Shown: one piece after another, positions 27,473 to 37,405 of the stretch
Layout of the letters: every line of letters begins with the position of its first letter
How positions within the stretch are numbered: the stretch's first letter is position 1
NCBI GenBank assembly: GCA_025056175.1
Contig: JANWWK010000003.1
Coordinates: forward strand, 21,981-85,980
Reading direction: 5' to 3'
Length of the DNA: 64,000 nucleotides
Origin: Anaerolineales bacterium
Lineage (GTDB): Bacteria > Chloroflexota > Anaerolineae > Anaerolineales > Villigracilaceae
Made by a program: the position numbers and the translations under genes
Notes under the pieces: generated by a model
The model's input: the letters and a program-made list of their open reading frames with translations, nothing else
Told to the model about the DNA's origin: nothing
Databases searched by the model: none

Positions 27473-28393
27473 TTGTCTTTGTGTCCTCCTCTCATCGTCA
27501 TCGTCGGCCCGACTGCCGTTGGCAAAACCCACCTCGCCATCGAGCTGGCCTTGCGCCTGAATGGCGAGGTGGTTTCTGCCGATTCGCGCCTGTTCTACCG
27601 AGGGATGGACATCGGCACCGCCAAGCCCTCCCTTGAGGAAAGGCGCGGTGTGCCACATCATTTGATTGACGTCGCCGAGCCGGATGAAACCTGGTCTTTG
27701 GCTCTTTTTCAACAAAAAGCACGCGCGGCCATCCAGGAAATTCATGAGCGCAACAGGCTGCCTTTTCTGGTAGGCGGCACAGGGCAATATGTGCGTGCCG
27801 TGACCGAAGGCTGGACCCCACCCGAAGTCCACCCCAACCCTCGCCTTCGCAGCGTTCTTGAACATCTGGCCGAACACCACAGCCCTTACTGGCTACACGA
27901 CAAACTGAAAATGCTCGACCCCTCCGCTGCCGTTTCCATTGACCCACGCAACCTGCGCCGCACCGTGCGAGCGCTGGAGGTCATTTTCAGCACCGGGCGG
28001 CCTTTTTCCGCCCAACGCCAGAGCGGACAATCGCCCTATCACCTCCTCACCCTGGGCCTGACCCGGCCACGAGACGAACTCTATCGCCGCATAGACGAAC
28101 GGATTGAAGCCATGTTTGCACACGGCCTGCTCAATGAAGTCGAAGCCCTGCTCGAAAAAGGCTACTCTCCCAACCTGCCAGCCATGTCGGCGATTGGCTA
28201 TCGAGAAGCGGCCGCTGTCTTAAGGGGACAAATGACCCTCGAAGAAGCCAAAACCCAAATGAAGCGGCTGACGCGCGTCTTCGTGCGCCGTCAGGCCAAC
28301 TGGTTCAAAGTCAATGACCCATCCATTCAATGGTTCCACGCCGGCAAAGTCAGCATAGATGAAATTGAACACTTCCTGCGGCAAAAATTGTGA
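27473..28393 (+). CDS. miaA: tRNA dimethylallyltransferase
   Basis: 306 aa. The P-loop GPTAVGKTHLA (about 11-21) is followed by the substrate loop SADSRLFYRGMDIGTAKPS, then the LVGGTGQYVRA and FIxxDPRNLRRTVRALE signatures. It transfers a dimethylallyl group to A37 of UNN-reading tRNAs. The usual DSMQVYR reads DSRLFYR here, a tolerated variant. It starts at TTG with GGAG upstream; a second in-frame TTG lies two codons later. Confidence 0.94.
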   Translation: MSLCPPLIVIVGPTAVGKTHLAIELALRLNGEVVSADSRLFYRGMDIGTAKPSLEERRGVPHHLIDVAEPDETWSLALFQQKARAAIQEIHERNRLPFLVGGTGQYVRAVTEGWTPPEVHPNPRLRSVLEHLAEHHSPYWLHDKLKMLDPSAAVSIDPRNLRRTVRALEVIFSTGRPFSAQRQSGQSPYHLLTLGLTRPRDELYRRIDERIEAMFAHGLLNEVEALLEKGYSPNLPAMSAIGYREAAAVLRGQMTLEEAKTQMKRLTRVFVRRQANWFKVNDPSIQWFHAGKVSIDEIEHFLRQKL

Positions 28394-28407
28394 ATTTTTT
28401 CCCTTTG

Positions 28408-28435
28408 TTGACTTTTCTTTTGGTTGCCTTATACT
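28408..28435 (+). promoter_or_regulatory. Promoter of acyl-CoA ligase gene
   Basis: -35 TTGACT and -10 TATACT with a 16-nt spacer, about 60 nt upstream of the ATG at 28498. Confidence 0.7.
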
Positions 28436-28497
28436 TTTAACTGCACGCGGTCGCTTGACCAAAAAATATAAAACACATAGCAAAAGGAGAAGTGACG

Positions 28498-30207
28498 ATG
28501 GAGAACCGTCCGTGGTTGAAGAACTATGACGAGGGAGTTCCTGCCAGCCTGGACTATCCCCCCGTGCCGTTGTTCCACTTCCTCGAAGAATCGGCGCGCA
28601 AGTATCCTGACCGGCCTTGCACGCTCTTCAAGGGAGCAACCATATCGTTCAAAGAAATGAACGAAGCCACCGACCGAATTGCCGGAGCGCTGGCGGCGAT
28701 GGGCGTCAAAAAAGGCGACCGTGTAGGCATCTTCATGCCGAACACGCCACAATTCGTCATGTGTTACTTCGGTATTCTCAAGGCAGGGGGCGTTGTCGTT
28801 GCCACCAACCCGCTCTACACGCCAAACGAAATCGAACATCAGGTCAATGATGCGGGTATCGAAGTGATGTTCGTGATGACGAACTTTTACAAAACCATTA
28901 AAACGGCCCAACCCAAGACGAAAATTAAAACTCTCATTGTCACCAACCTGAAAGAAACTCTGCCCCCGGTGTTACGGCTTCTGTTCACGCTCTTCCGCGA
29001 GAAAAAGGGCGGCTTCCGCATTGAGGGTGGGTTGCAGCCTGGCGATGTCTGGCTGCAAGACCTGCTGAAAAAATACACCCCCGCCGACCGCCCCAAACTG
29101 AACATCAGCCCAGATGACACCTGTCTATTCCAGTATTCCGGCGGCACCACCGGAATCTCTAAAGGCGCGGTCGCTCTGCATCGCAACATTGTGGCCAATT
29201 CCCTGCAAATCAGAGCCTGGATGGGCAAAGCCCTCGAGGAAGGCAAAGACATTATGCTGATGGCGATTCCGCTCTTCCATGTATACGGCATGGTAGCAGG
29301 CATGAATTTTGCGCTTTCTGCAGGTGCAACGATGGTGATGGTGCCAAATCCGCGCGACCTGAAAGATGTGCTGGAAAATATCAACAAATACCGCCCAACT
29401 ATCTTCCCCGGCGTGCCAACGCTCTACAACGCCCTCAACAACCATCCCGACGTCATCGCCGGCAAGTATGACCTTCGTTCCATCAAGGCCTGCATCTCCG
29501 GGTCGGCACCGCTCCTGCGCGAGACCAAAGAAAAGTTCGAGGCGCTAACGGGTGGCAAACTCTTCGAGGGCTATGGGCTGTCTGAAGCGCCAACCGCCAC
29601 GCATTGCAACCCAATGTTTGGTGCTAACAAAACCGGTTCAATTGGTATGCCGCTGCCAGATGTCGAGTGCAAAATTATCAGCCTGGATGACGGTGTGACC
29701 GAACTGCCCACCGGAGAAATCGGCGAGCTGGTCATTCGCGGTCCACAAGTCATGAAAGGCTACCACAACATGCCCACCGAAACCGCCAATACCCTGCGCG
29801 ATTTGGGTGATGGCGGCGGCCCCTGGCTTTTCACCGGCGACATCGCCCGCATGGACGAGGACGGCTATTTCTACATCGTAGACCGCAAGAAAGAACTTAT
29901 CAAGCCGGGCGGCTTCCAGGTGTGGCCACGCGAGGTGGAAGAAGTCATCATCGCCCACCCCAAAGTGTTAGAGTGCGGCGTAGCCGGTATCCCAGACCCC
30001 TATCGCGGCGAAACCGTCAAAGCATGGATTGTCAAAAAAGACGATAGCCTGACCGAAGACGAAATCAAGGCCTGGTGCAAAGAGCGGCTGGCCGCCTACA
30101 AAGTGCCAACCCACATCGAATTCCGCACAGAATTGCCCAAAACCACCGTTGGTAAAATTTTGCGCCGTGAACTGGTGCGCCAGCACAAAGAGCAAAGCGG
30201 CAAGTAG
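28498..30207 (+). CDS. Long-chain fatty-acid-CoA ligase (AMP-binding)
   Basis: 569 aa ANL-superfamily adenylating enzyme. The P-loop YSGGTTGISKGA (about 215), GYGLSEAPT (about 360), the TGDIARMDEDGYFYIVDRKKELI hinge (about 445) and the C-terminal catalytic Lys in TTVGKILRREL (about 555) are all present. It activates fatty acids with ATP and CoA. The upstream GTG was rejected: AGGAG sits 8 nt before ATG 28498. No beta-oxidation genes are adjacent, so it is a single-gene unit with its own promoter and terminator. Confidence 0.92.
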   Translation: MENRPWLKNYDEGVPASLDYPPVPLFHFLEESARKYPDRPCTLFKGATISFKEMNEATDRIAGALAAMGVKKGDRVGIFMPNTPQFVMCYFGILKAGGVVVATNPLYTPNEIEHQVNDAGIEVMFVMTNFYKTIKTAQPKTKIKTLIVTNLKETLPPVLRLLFTLFREKKGGFRIEGGLQPGDVWLQDLLKKYTPADRPKLNISPDDTCLFQYSGGTTGISKGAVALHRNIVANSLQIRAWMGKALEEGKDIMLMAIPLFHVYGMVAGMNFALSAGATMVMVPNPRDLKDVLENINKYRPTIFPGVPTLYNALNNHPDVIAGKYDLRSIKACISGSAPLLRETKEKFEALTGGKLFEGYGLSEAPTATHCNPMFGANKTGSIGMPLPDVECKIISLDDGVTELPTGEIGELVIRGPQVMKGYHNMPTETANTLRDLGDGGGPWLFTGDIARMDEDGYFYIVDRKKELIKPGGFQVWPREVEEVIIAHPKVLECGVAGIPDPYRGETVKAWIVKKDDSLTEDEIKAWCKERLAAYKVPTHIEFRTELPKTTVGKILRRELVRQHKEQSGK

Positions 30208-30226
30208 GCCAATGGAAGAGAACAAG

Positions 30227-30258
30227 CAAAAAGCCTCCTGGGTTCAGGAGGCTTTTGA
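30227..30258 (+). terminator. Bidirectional Rho-independent terminator
   Basis: AAAAGCCTCCTG and CAGGAGGCTTTT arms with a short loop between the convergent acyl-CoA ligase and ftsH genes. Each arm provides a T-run for one direction. Confidence 0.85.
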
Positions 30259-30285
30259 GTTTCTGCTCACGCGTTGGTCTCTGGC

Positions 30286-32172
30286 TCAATTCGGAGAAGC
30301 CCATGCAGGCTGGGGTGTACCGCTGCGCTTGGGAACTGGCGGCGGAAAGACCTGTTCAAATTCCTCGCGCGTAATGGTCTCTTTTTCCAGCAAGAGATGG
30401 GCAACATCATCTAACTGCTTACGATATTCCAGCAAAATTGAACGCGCACGCTGATAGGCCTCATCCACAATCCGACGCACTTCGCGGTCAATCTGTTCAG
30501 CAACCGCTTCCGAATAGTCGCGCTGTTCAGAAATTTCGCGTCCCAGAAAGATGAGTTCTTCCTTTTGACCATACACGCGGTTGCCCAATTCGTCGCTCAT
30601 CCCCAGCCGCGTGACCATTGTGCGCGCCATGCGCGTTACCTGCTCCAGGTCACCCGAAGCACCCGAAGTAATATCATCGAACACCAACTCCTCGGCTGCA
30701 CGCCCGCCCAGCGCATAAGCCAGCGTGGCAAACAGTTTTTTGCGCGACATAAGAATACGGTCTTCTTCTGGACGGAACCAGGTTACACCGCCAGCCTGTC
30801 CGCGTCCTACGATAGAGACCTTTTGCACCGGGTCAGCTTCTGGGATGGCGTTCGCCACCACCGCATGACCCGCTTCATGATAGGCAATGATGCGCTTCTC
30901 TTCATCGCTAATCAGACGCGACTTGCGTTCTGGCCCCATCACCACGCGCTCGATAGCTTCTTCCATTTCTGCTTGGGTGATAGACCGCTTGTTGCGACGG
31001 GCAGCAAGAATAGCGGCTTCGTTGACCAGATTTTCCAAATCAGCCCCGACAAAACCGGGCGTTCCGCGCGCAATCGAGGCCAAATCTACGCTGGGGTCGA
31101 GCGGTTTACCCTTCACATGCACCCGCAGAATGGCTTCACGGCCTTTCACATCGGGGCGGTCAAGCGTCACGCGGCGGTCAAAGCGTCCCGGTCGCAGCAG
31201 GGCCGGGTCGAGAATATCGGGACGGTTGGTTGCAGCAATGACAATGATGTTGGTGTCAGTATCAAACCCATCCATCTCCACCAGCATCTGATTCAAGGTT
31301 TGTTCGCGTTCATCGTGTGAACCGCCCAAACCCGCGCCACGCTGACGCCCAACTGCGTCAATTTCATCCACAAAAATAATGCAGGGCGAGTGACGTTTGG
31401 CCTGGTCGAACAAATCGCGTACACGACTTGCGCCGACACCCACAAACATTTCCACAAATTCCGAACCGGAAATCGAAAAGAACGGCACGCCCGCTTCTCC
31501 AGAAACGGCCTTTGCCAGCAACGTCTTGCCTGTGCCAGGGGGCCCTACCAGTAAAACGCCTTTCGGAATACGTGCGCCCAATTGGATGAACTTCTGCGGT
31601 TCACGCAGAAACTCCACCACCTCTTTCAATTCTTCTTTCGATTCATCTGCTCCAGCAACATCCTCGAAAGTGACAGTCGGATGTTCGCCACTGAACATAC
31701 GCGCTCGCGACTTGCCAAACGACATCGCCGCATTGTTAGAACCTTGCGCCTGCCGGAAAATCCAGAAGAACAGTGCAATCATCAAGACAAACGGCAAAAT
31801 ATACCCCAGCACGCTCAAAACGGTCATCCACGAACTGGGCGGATTGATGACTACCTGTAACCGTTCCGGGGCGAGTTGCTCCGGTGTGACGCCCAACAGA
31901 ATCAGCTGGTTGATGAGAGAAGTGCCATCTTCCTTGTGCGCCGTTCGTTCAACGTCGTTTCCACTATTACCGGGATAAATGACGCGCAGACGATTGTCCG
32001 ATTCGACCACAATGCGCTTGATTTTGCCGGCTTTGATGTCGGCAGCCACCTGGTTGATGGTGAGCGGAGTCTCAGCATTGGCTGGTTGGCGCAACTGAAA
32101 CGCCACCATCGAGACAATCGCAATAAACAGCAGCGCGTAAATGAGAAAAGACTGGTTGCGAGAATTGTTCAC
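30286..32172 (-). CDS. ftsH: ATP-dependent zinc metalloprotease FtsH
   Basis: 628 aa. It has two N-terminal membrane helices flanking a periplasmic domain, then an AAA ATPase with Walker [14 protein letters not shown] (about 200) and Walker [12 protein letters not shown], and a C-terminal M41 protease with HEAGH (about 430). It degrades misfolded membrane and regulatory proteins. The chosen GTG start at 32172 has an excellent AGGAGG five to seven nt upstream; the ORF-track ATG lies in the leader. A TATAAT at 32200-32205 is a plausible -10. Confidence 0.96.
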   Translation of the reverse strand: MNNSRNQSFLIYALLFIAIVSMVAFQLRQPANAETPLTINQVAADIKAGKIKRIVVESDNRLRVIYPGNSGNDVERTAHKEDGTSLINQLILLGVTPEQLAPERLQVVINPPSSWMTVLSVLGYILPFVLMIALFFWIFRQAQGSNNAAMSFGKSRARMFSGEHPTVTFEDVAGADESKEELKEVVEFLREPQKFIQLGARIPKGVLLVGPPGTGKTLLAKAVSGEAGVPFFSISGSEFVEMFVGVGASRVRDLFDQAKRHSPCIIFVDEIDAVGRQRGAGLGGSHDEREQTLNQMLVEMDGFDTDTNIIVIAATNRPDILDPALLRPGRFDRRVTLDRPDVKGREAILRVHVKGKPLDPSVDLASIARGTPGFVGADLENLVNEAAILAARRNKRSITQAEMEEAIERVVMGPERKSRLISDEEKRIIAYHEAGHAVVANAIPEADPVQKVSIVGRGQAGGVTWFRPEEDRILMSRKKLFATLAYALGGRAAEELVFDDITSGASGDLEQVTRMARTMVTRLGMSDELGNRVYGQKEELIFLGREISEQRDYSEAVAEQIDREVRRIVDEAYQRARSILLEYRKQLDDVAHLLLEKETITREEFEQVFPPPVPKRSGTPQPAWASPN

Positions 32173-32199
32173 ACAGACCTCCTGATATCGGTCGGTCAG

Positions 32200-32205
32200 A
32201 TTATA
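32200..32205 (-). promoter_or_regulatory. Probable -10 element of ftsH
   Basis: TATAAT on the minus strand about 28 nt upstream of the GTG start. No good -35 is visible at the right distance. Confidence 0.4.
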
Positions 32206-32292
32206 TCCCATGCGTTGCCGCAAAGGGTTTTTGCAGAAGAAACGTTATATGATTTTCTAATGGATTGCTTGCAAAAGCCATCCAAATTGCGT

Positions 32293-33054
32293 TCAAGCGA
32301 GTAACAATTCCACTGGACAGTGGTCTGAACCGCTCACGTCCTCGTGAATCACGACATCACGGACGCGCCCGGCCAGACGCTCCGATACCAGGAAATAATC
32401 AATGCGCCAGCCGATGTTACGCTGACGCGCTGCCATGCGATACGTCCACCAGGTGTACTGAGTCCGCTGCGGATACAGGCGGCGGTAGACATCTACAAAA
32501 CCATGATCGAGGTACTTTTGCACCCACGCGCGCTCTTCCGGCAAAAAACCAGAGGTGGTCTCGTTTTCTTGTGGATTAGCAAGGTCTATGGGCTGATGCG
32601 CTGTGTTGAAATCACCCGTCAGAATGATATTTTCGCCCGCTGCGTGCAACGAATCACAAATTTCGAGCAGGCGGGCATAAAAATCAAGTTTATACAGCAC
32701 CCGGTCGTAGCCGCGCTGCCCATTGGGAAAATAGATGTTGTAAAGCAGAAAATCCTCGTGCCGCGTGCAGATGACTCGCCCCTCGACATCGAAGCGCTCC
32801 TCGTCCAACCCAAGTCGGATTTCAGCTGGTTCCCGCTTCGAGAAGGTTGCCACGCCGCTATAACCAGCGCGCTGGGCCGGGTTCCAAACGGCCACATAAC
32901 CGGGGAAATCCCGCTGTTCCTCGGTGAGCTGTTCTGGACGGGCTTTAATTTCCTGTAAACAAAACACATCTGGCGACTGGGCCAGCATCCAGGCTTTGAG
33001 ATGTTTGCCCAGCGCCGCGCGAATGCCATTAACGTTCCAGGTGATAATTTTCAT
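32293..33054 (-). CDS. xthA: Exodeoxyribonuclease III (AP endonuclease)
   Basis: 253 aa endonuclease/exonuclease/phosphatase fold. Landmarks are ITWNVNGIRA at the start, LQEIKA (metal Glu, about 35), TGDFNTAH (about 147), RIDYFLVS (about 222) and the terminal SDHCPV with catalytic His. It cuts at abasic sites in base-excision repair. ATG 33054 gives the canonical MKIITWNVNG start; a GTG two codons upstream is an alternative. Confidence 0.95.
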   Translation of the reverse strand: MKIITWNVNGIRAALGKHLKAWMLAQSPDVFCLQEIKARPEQLTEEQRDFPGYVAVWNPAQRAGYSGVATFSKREPAEIRLGLDEERFDVEGRVICTRHEDFLLYNIYFPNGQRGYDRVLYKLDFYARLLEICDSLHAAGENIILTGDFNTAHQPIDLANPQENETTSGFLPEERAWVQKYLDHGFVDVYRRLYPQRTQYTWWTYRMAARQRNIGWRIDYFLVSERLAGRVRDVVIHEDVSGSDHCPVELLLA

Positions 33055-33138
33055 ACGCACGCATGACCTTCATGGTAAACTTAATACATCAATATCATTT
33101 TTTGCCGCAGCCGCAAATCATTTTTCAGGACTGTTACG

Positions 33139-33531
33139 ATGAATTCTCTTAAACGCCTTATCCTTTGCATCGAGGATGAACCCGATATGATTGACCTGTT
33201 GCGCATCATCCTGGAAAGCAAAGGATTTGAAGTGGAAGGCGCGGCCGGCGGCGAAGAAGGGTTGCAAAAACTCCGTCAAGCCAAACCCGACCTGGTCTTG
33301 CTCGACCTGATGATGCCCGACATAGATGGTTGGGAAGTATACCAGCAAATGAAATCGGACGAGGCCACGCGAAACATTCCTGTCATTATCGTCACCGCCA
33401 AAGCGCAAAACGTAGATAAAGTGCTGGGCCTGCAAATTGCTAAGGTGGACGATTACATTGCTAAACCCTTCAGCCCCGAAGAGCTGCTTCACAGCGTAGA
33501 AACTGTGCTGGAACGCCAGCGGCGCGCCTGA
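33139..33531 (+). CDS. Single-domain response regulator (receiver only)
   Basis: 130 aa CheY-like receiver. The acidic pair is DEPD (about 13-16), the phospho-acceptor Asp lies in LVLLDLMMPDIDG (about 55), the switch Thr/Ser is in IIVTAKAQN and the Lys is in DDYIAKPF (about 107). There is no output domain and no histidine kinase nearby, so the partner is unknown. Its role may be in phosphorelay or protein-protein control. Confidence 0.9.
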   Translation: MNSLKRLILCIEDEPDMIDLLRIILESKGFEVEGAAGGEEGLQKLRQAKPDLVLLDLMMPDIDGWEVYQQMKSDEATRNIPVIIVTAKAQNVDKVLGLQIAKVDDYIAKPFSPEELLHSVETVLERQRRA

Positions 33532-33600
33532 AGCACCACTTGCGCCGCATCCCCAATCTCCGCTATACAGACGCGGAGGGTTTTGGTATTTTTGGAGACC

Positions 33601-33975
33601 ATGAACGACCATCCCGTTATCATCCGCAATCTAAGCAATCCCTCCGTGGCACCCATTCGGGGCAAATGGTGTCAATCGTTTCTCTCCCGGCTGCGTGGTT
33701 TTACCTTTCGCTCGCAGCTTGCACCGGAAGAAGGCCTGGTGCTGGTAGAATCACACGATAGTCGCATCGAAACTGCCATTCACATGCTCTTCGTGTGGAC
33801 CGACCTGTCAATTGCCTGGGTAAACACGCAAAACGAAGTGGTAGATACCGTTCTGGCAAAGGCCTGGTGCCCTTTTTACGGCCCGGCCAAACCTGCGCGT
33901 TATGTCATCGAATACCACCCTGCCCGATACGGCGATTTCCAGGTCGGCGACCAGATTGCCTTTGACCATGATTAA
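33601..33975 (+). CDS. DUF192 family protein
   Basis: 124 aa. It shows the DUF192 pattern: a RLRGFTFR segment, a central IHMLFVWTDLSIAWVN, KAWCPFYGPAKPARYVIE and a final VGDQIAF. The family is small and uncharacterised; some members sit in secreted or metal-related contexts. The start was moved to ATG 33601 (GGAG upstream). The stop overlaps the start of the LysM/M23 gene by 8 nt, so the two are translationally coupled. Confidence 0.85.
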   Translation: MNDHPVIIRNLSNPSVAPIRGKWCQSFLSRLRGFTFRSQLAPEEGLVLVESHDSRIETAIHMLFVWTDLSIAWVNTQNEVVDTVLAKAWCPFYGPAKPARYVIEYHPARYGDFQVGDQIAFDHD

Positions 33976-35377
33976 GCGCATTCTATTCGCATTCTTGATA
34001 TTTACGCTGCTCCTGCCGGTGAGCGCAGCACAGGCGCAGGATACTCCCCCTCCTTCTGGCCCGATTTACATCGTCCAGCCAGGCGATAGCATGTCACTGA
34101 TAGCCAGCCGCTTCGGCGTTACACTCTCGGACTTGATGGCTGCAAACAACATCAGTGACCCCAACAACCTGGCTGCTGGCGCAAAACTCATCATCCCTGG
34201 GTTGGAAGGCATCAGCGGTGTTTTGACAACCGAAGTTCTGAATTATGGCGATACCCTGCACAGCATCAGCCGCCGTAACCGCGTCCCAGAAGCCTTTGTG
34301 CGCAAACTGAATCACATCACCAGTCCGTCGGAACTTTACGCCGGAATGGGGGTTATCTTACCGCAGCAAGAAAACGTCAGCCCACTTCCCTATCGCTTCA
34401 ACCTGCAACCTGGCGAAACCCTGCTCGAAGCTGCCATCCGCACTGGAAGCGACCCCTGGACTTTGACAAGCCTGAACGAACTGGCCGGTACCTGGGGTGC
34501 TTTGCCCGGAGATGTGCTTTACTCACCGACCGGAAACAGCCAGGCAACCCAGGCGAGTGGCATGCCTTCTGCCTTTCTCAGCGTGCAGGTCAGCCCGCTG
34601 CCGATGACGCAAGGACGAACGAGCAAAATCGTCATCCAGGCCCAGCCGGGCGTTTCGCTTGGCGGAATGCTGGTAGATATGCCGTTGCGTTTCTTTCCAC
34701 AAGAAGATGGCAGCTACGTCAGCCTGCAAGGGATTCATGCCATGCTCACCCCGGGCCCCTATCCCCTGCGACTGGAAGCCACCCTTCCAGATGGCACACG
34801 TCAGAGTTACGAGCAAATGGTTGTCGTTCAATCGGGCTTCTACCCGAATGACCCGCTCCTGCTGGTGGAACCGGAGACGATTGACCCCGCCATCACCGGG
34901 CCAGAATCTCAAAAAATTCTTGAACTGACACGCCCGGCAACGCCTACCCGCTACTGGCAGGGAATTTTTCAATCACCGGCCTACTTCCCTGATTGCTTCA
35001 CCTCACGCTACGGCAATCGGCGCACTTACATCGGGTCTGGCACAGGCGAAAAGTACTTTTCCTTTCACAGTGGGGTAGATTTTTGCGGTGGCGAAGGTTT
35101 GCCCATTCTGGCCCCGGCAGATGGAGTAGTGATATTTGCCGATTTTCTGACCGTGCGCGGTAACGCCACGTTGATTGACCACGGCTGGGGCATTTACAGC
35201 GGCTTCTGGCACCAATCGGAAATCAAAGTTACAGCAGGGCAAACTGTACGCAAAGGAGAACTCATCGGTATCGTTGGCGGTACAGGCCGCGTTACCGGCG
35301 CGCACCTTCACTGGGAAGTGTGGGTCAACGGCATCCAGGTTAATCCGATGGAATGGCTGGAAAAAGTCTTCCCCTGA
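33968..35377 (+). CDS. LysM-repeat M23 family metallopeptidase (murein hydrolase-like)
   Basis: 469 aa exported protein. It has a signal peptide (about 1-24, ending AAQAQ), a clear LysM repeat (IVQPGDSMSLIASRFGVT), a second (LNYGDTLHSISRRNRV) and a weaker third. A central beta region leads to a C-terminal M23 domain with HSGVDF (first zinc His/Asp) and AHLHWE (HxH). The LysMs bind glycan and the M23 domain cleaves peptide cross-links in the envelope. The start overlaps the DUF192 stop. Confidence 0.9.
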   Translation: MIKRILFAFLIFTLLLPVSAAQAQDTPPPSGPIYIVQPGDSMSLIASRFGVTLSDLMAANNISDPNNLAAGAKLIIPGLEGISGVLTTEVLNYGDTLHSISRRNRVPEAFVRKLNHITSPSELYAGMGVILPQQENVSPLPYRFNLQPGETLLEAAIRTGSDPWTLTSLNELAGTWGALPGDVLYSPTGNSQATQASGMPSAFLSVQVSPLPMTQGRTSKIVIQAQPGVSLGGMLVDMPLRFFPQEDGSYVSLQGIHAMLTPGPYPLRLEATLPDGTRQSYEQMVVVQSGFYPNDPLLLVEPETIDPAITGPESQKILELTRPATPTRYWQGIFQSPAYFPDCFTSRYGNRRTYIGSGTGEKYFSFHSGVDFCGGEGLPILAPADGVVIFADFLTVRGNATLIDHGWGIYSGFWHQSEIKVTAGQTVRKGELIGIVGGTGRVTGAHLHWEVWVNGIQVNPMEWLEKVFP

Positions 35378-35403
35378 ACCAGGAATGTCAGACAAATTGC
35401 CTG

Positions 35404-35432
35404 TTGTTGCCGCGTACGGTTTATGCTACACT
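35404..35432 (+). promoter_or_regulatory. Promoter of the cNMP-binding protein gene
   Basis: -35 TTGTTG and -10 TACACT with a 17-nt spacer, about 30 nt before the ATG at 35463. Confidence 0.6.
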
Positions 35433-35462
35433 AGTTTCGTATTTCACAAAACCGAGGCGTGC

Positions 35463-35954
35463 ATGAACGAATTCGTCACCTTTCTCAAGCAAAGCGACAT
35501 TTTCTACCAGTTCACACAAACCCAACTTGAACTGGTTGCCAACCTGTGCCAACAGAAATCGTACAATGCCGGTGAGATTATCTTCGAGGAAAACAGCAGC
35601 AGCAAAGAACTATACGTCATCGTGCAGGGAGAGGTCAACATCATCGTAGATTCTGGGCTGGTGGCCTCCAAAACAAATGCCGAAAAAATTGTCATCGCCA
35701 CCCTGCGGCGAGGACAATCATTCGGCGAAGTGGCGCTGGTGGACGAAGGCTTACGCTCAGCCACCGCACAGGCCAAAAGCAAAGATACACGCCTGCTGGT
35801 CATCCCGCGCGATAAGCTAATTATGCTGTGTGAAACCTACCCTCAACTCGGCTACCGACTGATGTACAACCTGGCCGCCGACCTGGCAATGAAAATCCGC
35901 AACACCGACCTGCGTGTGCGTGAGAGAGTTCTCTACGGCCAGCAATCCTCCTGA
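35463..35954 (+). CDS. Cyclic nucleotide-binding domain protein without DNA-binding domain
   Basis: 163 aa. The cNMP-binding beta-roll covers about residues 10-140, with the phosphate-cassette-like GQSFGEVALVDEGLRSATAQA near 85-105. It has the FGE and R..A pattern of ligand-binding forms. There is no C-terminal helix-turn-helix, so it is not a CRP-type regulator by itself; the last 20 residues are a helix. It probably senses a cyclic nucleotide and acts on a partner protein (inference). The upstream ORF-track extension was rejected because a promoter lies there. Confidence 0.85.
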   Translation: MNEFVTFLKQSDIFYQFTQTQLELVANLCQQKSYNAGEIIFEENSSSKELYVIVQGEVNIIVDSGLVASKTNAEKIVIATLRRGQSFGEVALVDEGLRSATAQAKSKDTRLLVIPRDKLIMLCETYPQLGYRLMYNLAADLAMKIRNTDLRVRERVLYGQQSS

Positions 35955-35993
35955 CCCAAACGGGCGATTGTCATACAACACGTCTCAAAAGTT

Positions 35994-36136
35994 CTTGCAT
36001 TTTTGCAAGAGAAAATGTATCATTTTGTACAGTTTGTATTCTAAATGTGTGTAAAAGCAGGTGAAACAGAAAGCCTGCTTTACAAAATTCTTGTGGAGAG
36101 AGCGAGGTGATGGCGTATCGCGCAAACCGTGAATGA
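35994..36136 (+). promoter_or_regulatory. Leader region of the liv operon with hairpins and an 8-codon mini-ORF
   Basis: The region is AT-rich, with a CTTGCA/TGCAAG hairpin (35994-36009), a second hairpin GTAAAAGCAGG...CCTGCTTTAC (36051-36083), and a mini-ORF ATG-TGA at 36110-36136 with GCGAGG upstream. The promoter is probably here but no single hexamer pair stands out. Attenuation-type control is possible but unproven. Confidence 0.4.
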
Positions 36137-36201
36137 ACATACCCAACTCAGGTTCCACCTATCCCATCAACAAACCAAAAGAAAAACAGGAGGAAGAAGT
36201 T

Positions 36202-37395
36202 ATGTCTAAGCGACTGATGTTCGTCGTTGCGGTGCTTGTTGTTGCCAGCCTGGTTCTGGCTGCCTGCGGCGGTCAACAGGCCACCACCATCAAAATCGCA
36301 ACCCAAAGCCCGCTTTCGGGAGGCCAATCTTCTCTCGGCGTGGATATCAAGAACGGTGCGCAATTGGCGCTCGAACAGCTCAGCGGTCCGCTAACCGAGA
36401 TGGGCTTCAAAGTGGAATTGGCCCCGTATGACGACCAGGCCAACCCCGATACCGGCGTGGCAAACGCGAAGCAGATTGTCTCCGACCCGGCCATTTTGTG
36501 CGGCGTCGGCCACCTGAACTCCGGCGTCATGATTCCGTCTTCGGAAGAATATCACAACGCAGGCCTGGCGTTCGTCTCTCCGGCGAACACCAACCCCAAA
36601 GTGACCGACCGCGGCTATCTGGAAGTGAACCGCATCGTGGGACGCGATGACGTGCAGGGTGTGGTCGGCGCCGAATACGCGAACTCGATTGGCGTCAAGA
36701 GCGTCTTCATCATTCACGACAAGACCGCTTACGGTCAGGGCGTAGCGGAATTCTTCAAGAAGCGCGCCGAAGAACTTGGTATGACGGTGGCTGGCTTTGA
36801 AGGCACGGAAGAAAAAGCCAACTTCGACCCGATTATCACCTCGATTCTCGCCGCGAATGTGGACATGGTGTACTTCGGCGGTATCTACGACCAGGCAGGT
36901 GTCTTGTTCAAGCAGGCACGCGAAAAAGGCTTCATGGGAACCTTCATGGGTCCAGACGGGATGGACTCCTCGACCCTGGCGGAAATCGCTGGTGAAGCTC
37001 TGGTGCAGGGCGGCGGTATGGTGTACTCGTCCGTCTCCGGCCCGGCTTCTGTGTACCCCGGCACGGCCAAATTCATTTCGGACTTCAAAGCCAAATTCAA
37101 CGCTGAACCGCAACCCTTTGCCGCGCAGGCTTACGATGCGATGGCAATCTGCTTGAAAGCCATCGAAAACGCCGCCAAAGCCAACGGCAACAAAATCCCG
37201 ACCCGCCAACAGGTTGCTCAGGCTATCCGCGAACTGAAGGACTTCCCCGGCATCACCGGTACCTACACCTTCAACAACATCGGTGATATTACTTCCGCCA
37301 AGTACTTCGTCATCAAAGTCGTCTCGGCGGATAAGACCAAATGGGGCGAAAACGAAGTCATTCAGACTCTCGATATTGCGCCGCCTTCCAAATAA
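36202..37395 (+). CDS. livK: Branched-chain amino-acid ABC transporter substrate-binding lipoprotein
   Basis: 397 aa periplasmic-type binding protein anchored as a lipoprotein: the lipobox LVLAACGG puts Cys near residue 20. The Leu/Ile/Val-binding fold follows (IATQSPLSGGQSSLG, SEEYHNAGLAFVSPAN). The start was moved to ATG 36202, which has AGGAGG upstream; the ORF-track start would bury the signal peptide. First gene of a five-gene operon. The ligand could be Leu/Ile/Val or another amide or amino acid. Confidence 0.92.
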   Translation: MSKRLMFVVAVLVVASLVLAACGGQQATTIKIATQSPLSGGQSSLGVDIKNGAQLALEQLSGPLTEMGFKVELAPYDDQANPDTGVANAKQIVSDPAILCGVGHLNSGVMIPSSEEYHNAGLAFVSPANTNPKVTDRGYLEVNRIVGRDDVQGVVGAEYANSIGVKSVFIIHDKTAYGQGVAEFFKKRAEELGMTVAGFEGTEEKANFDPIITSILAANVDMVYFGGIYDQAGVLFKQAREKGFMGTFMGPDGMDSSTLAEIAGEALVQGGGMVYSSVSGPASVYPGTAKFISDFKAKFNAEPQPFAAQAYDAMAICLKAIENAAKANGNKIPTRQQVAQAIRELKDFPGITGTYTFNNIGDITSAKYFVIKVVSADKTKWGENEVIQTLDIAPPSK

Positions 37396-37405
37396 AACCT
37401 GAACT

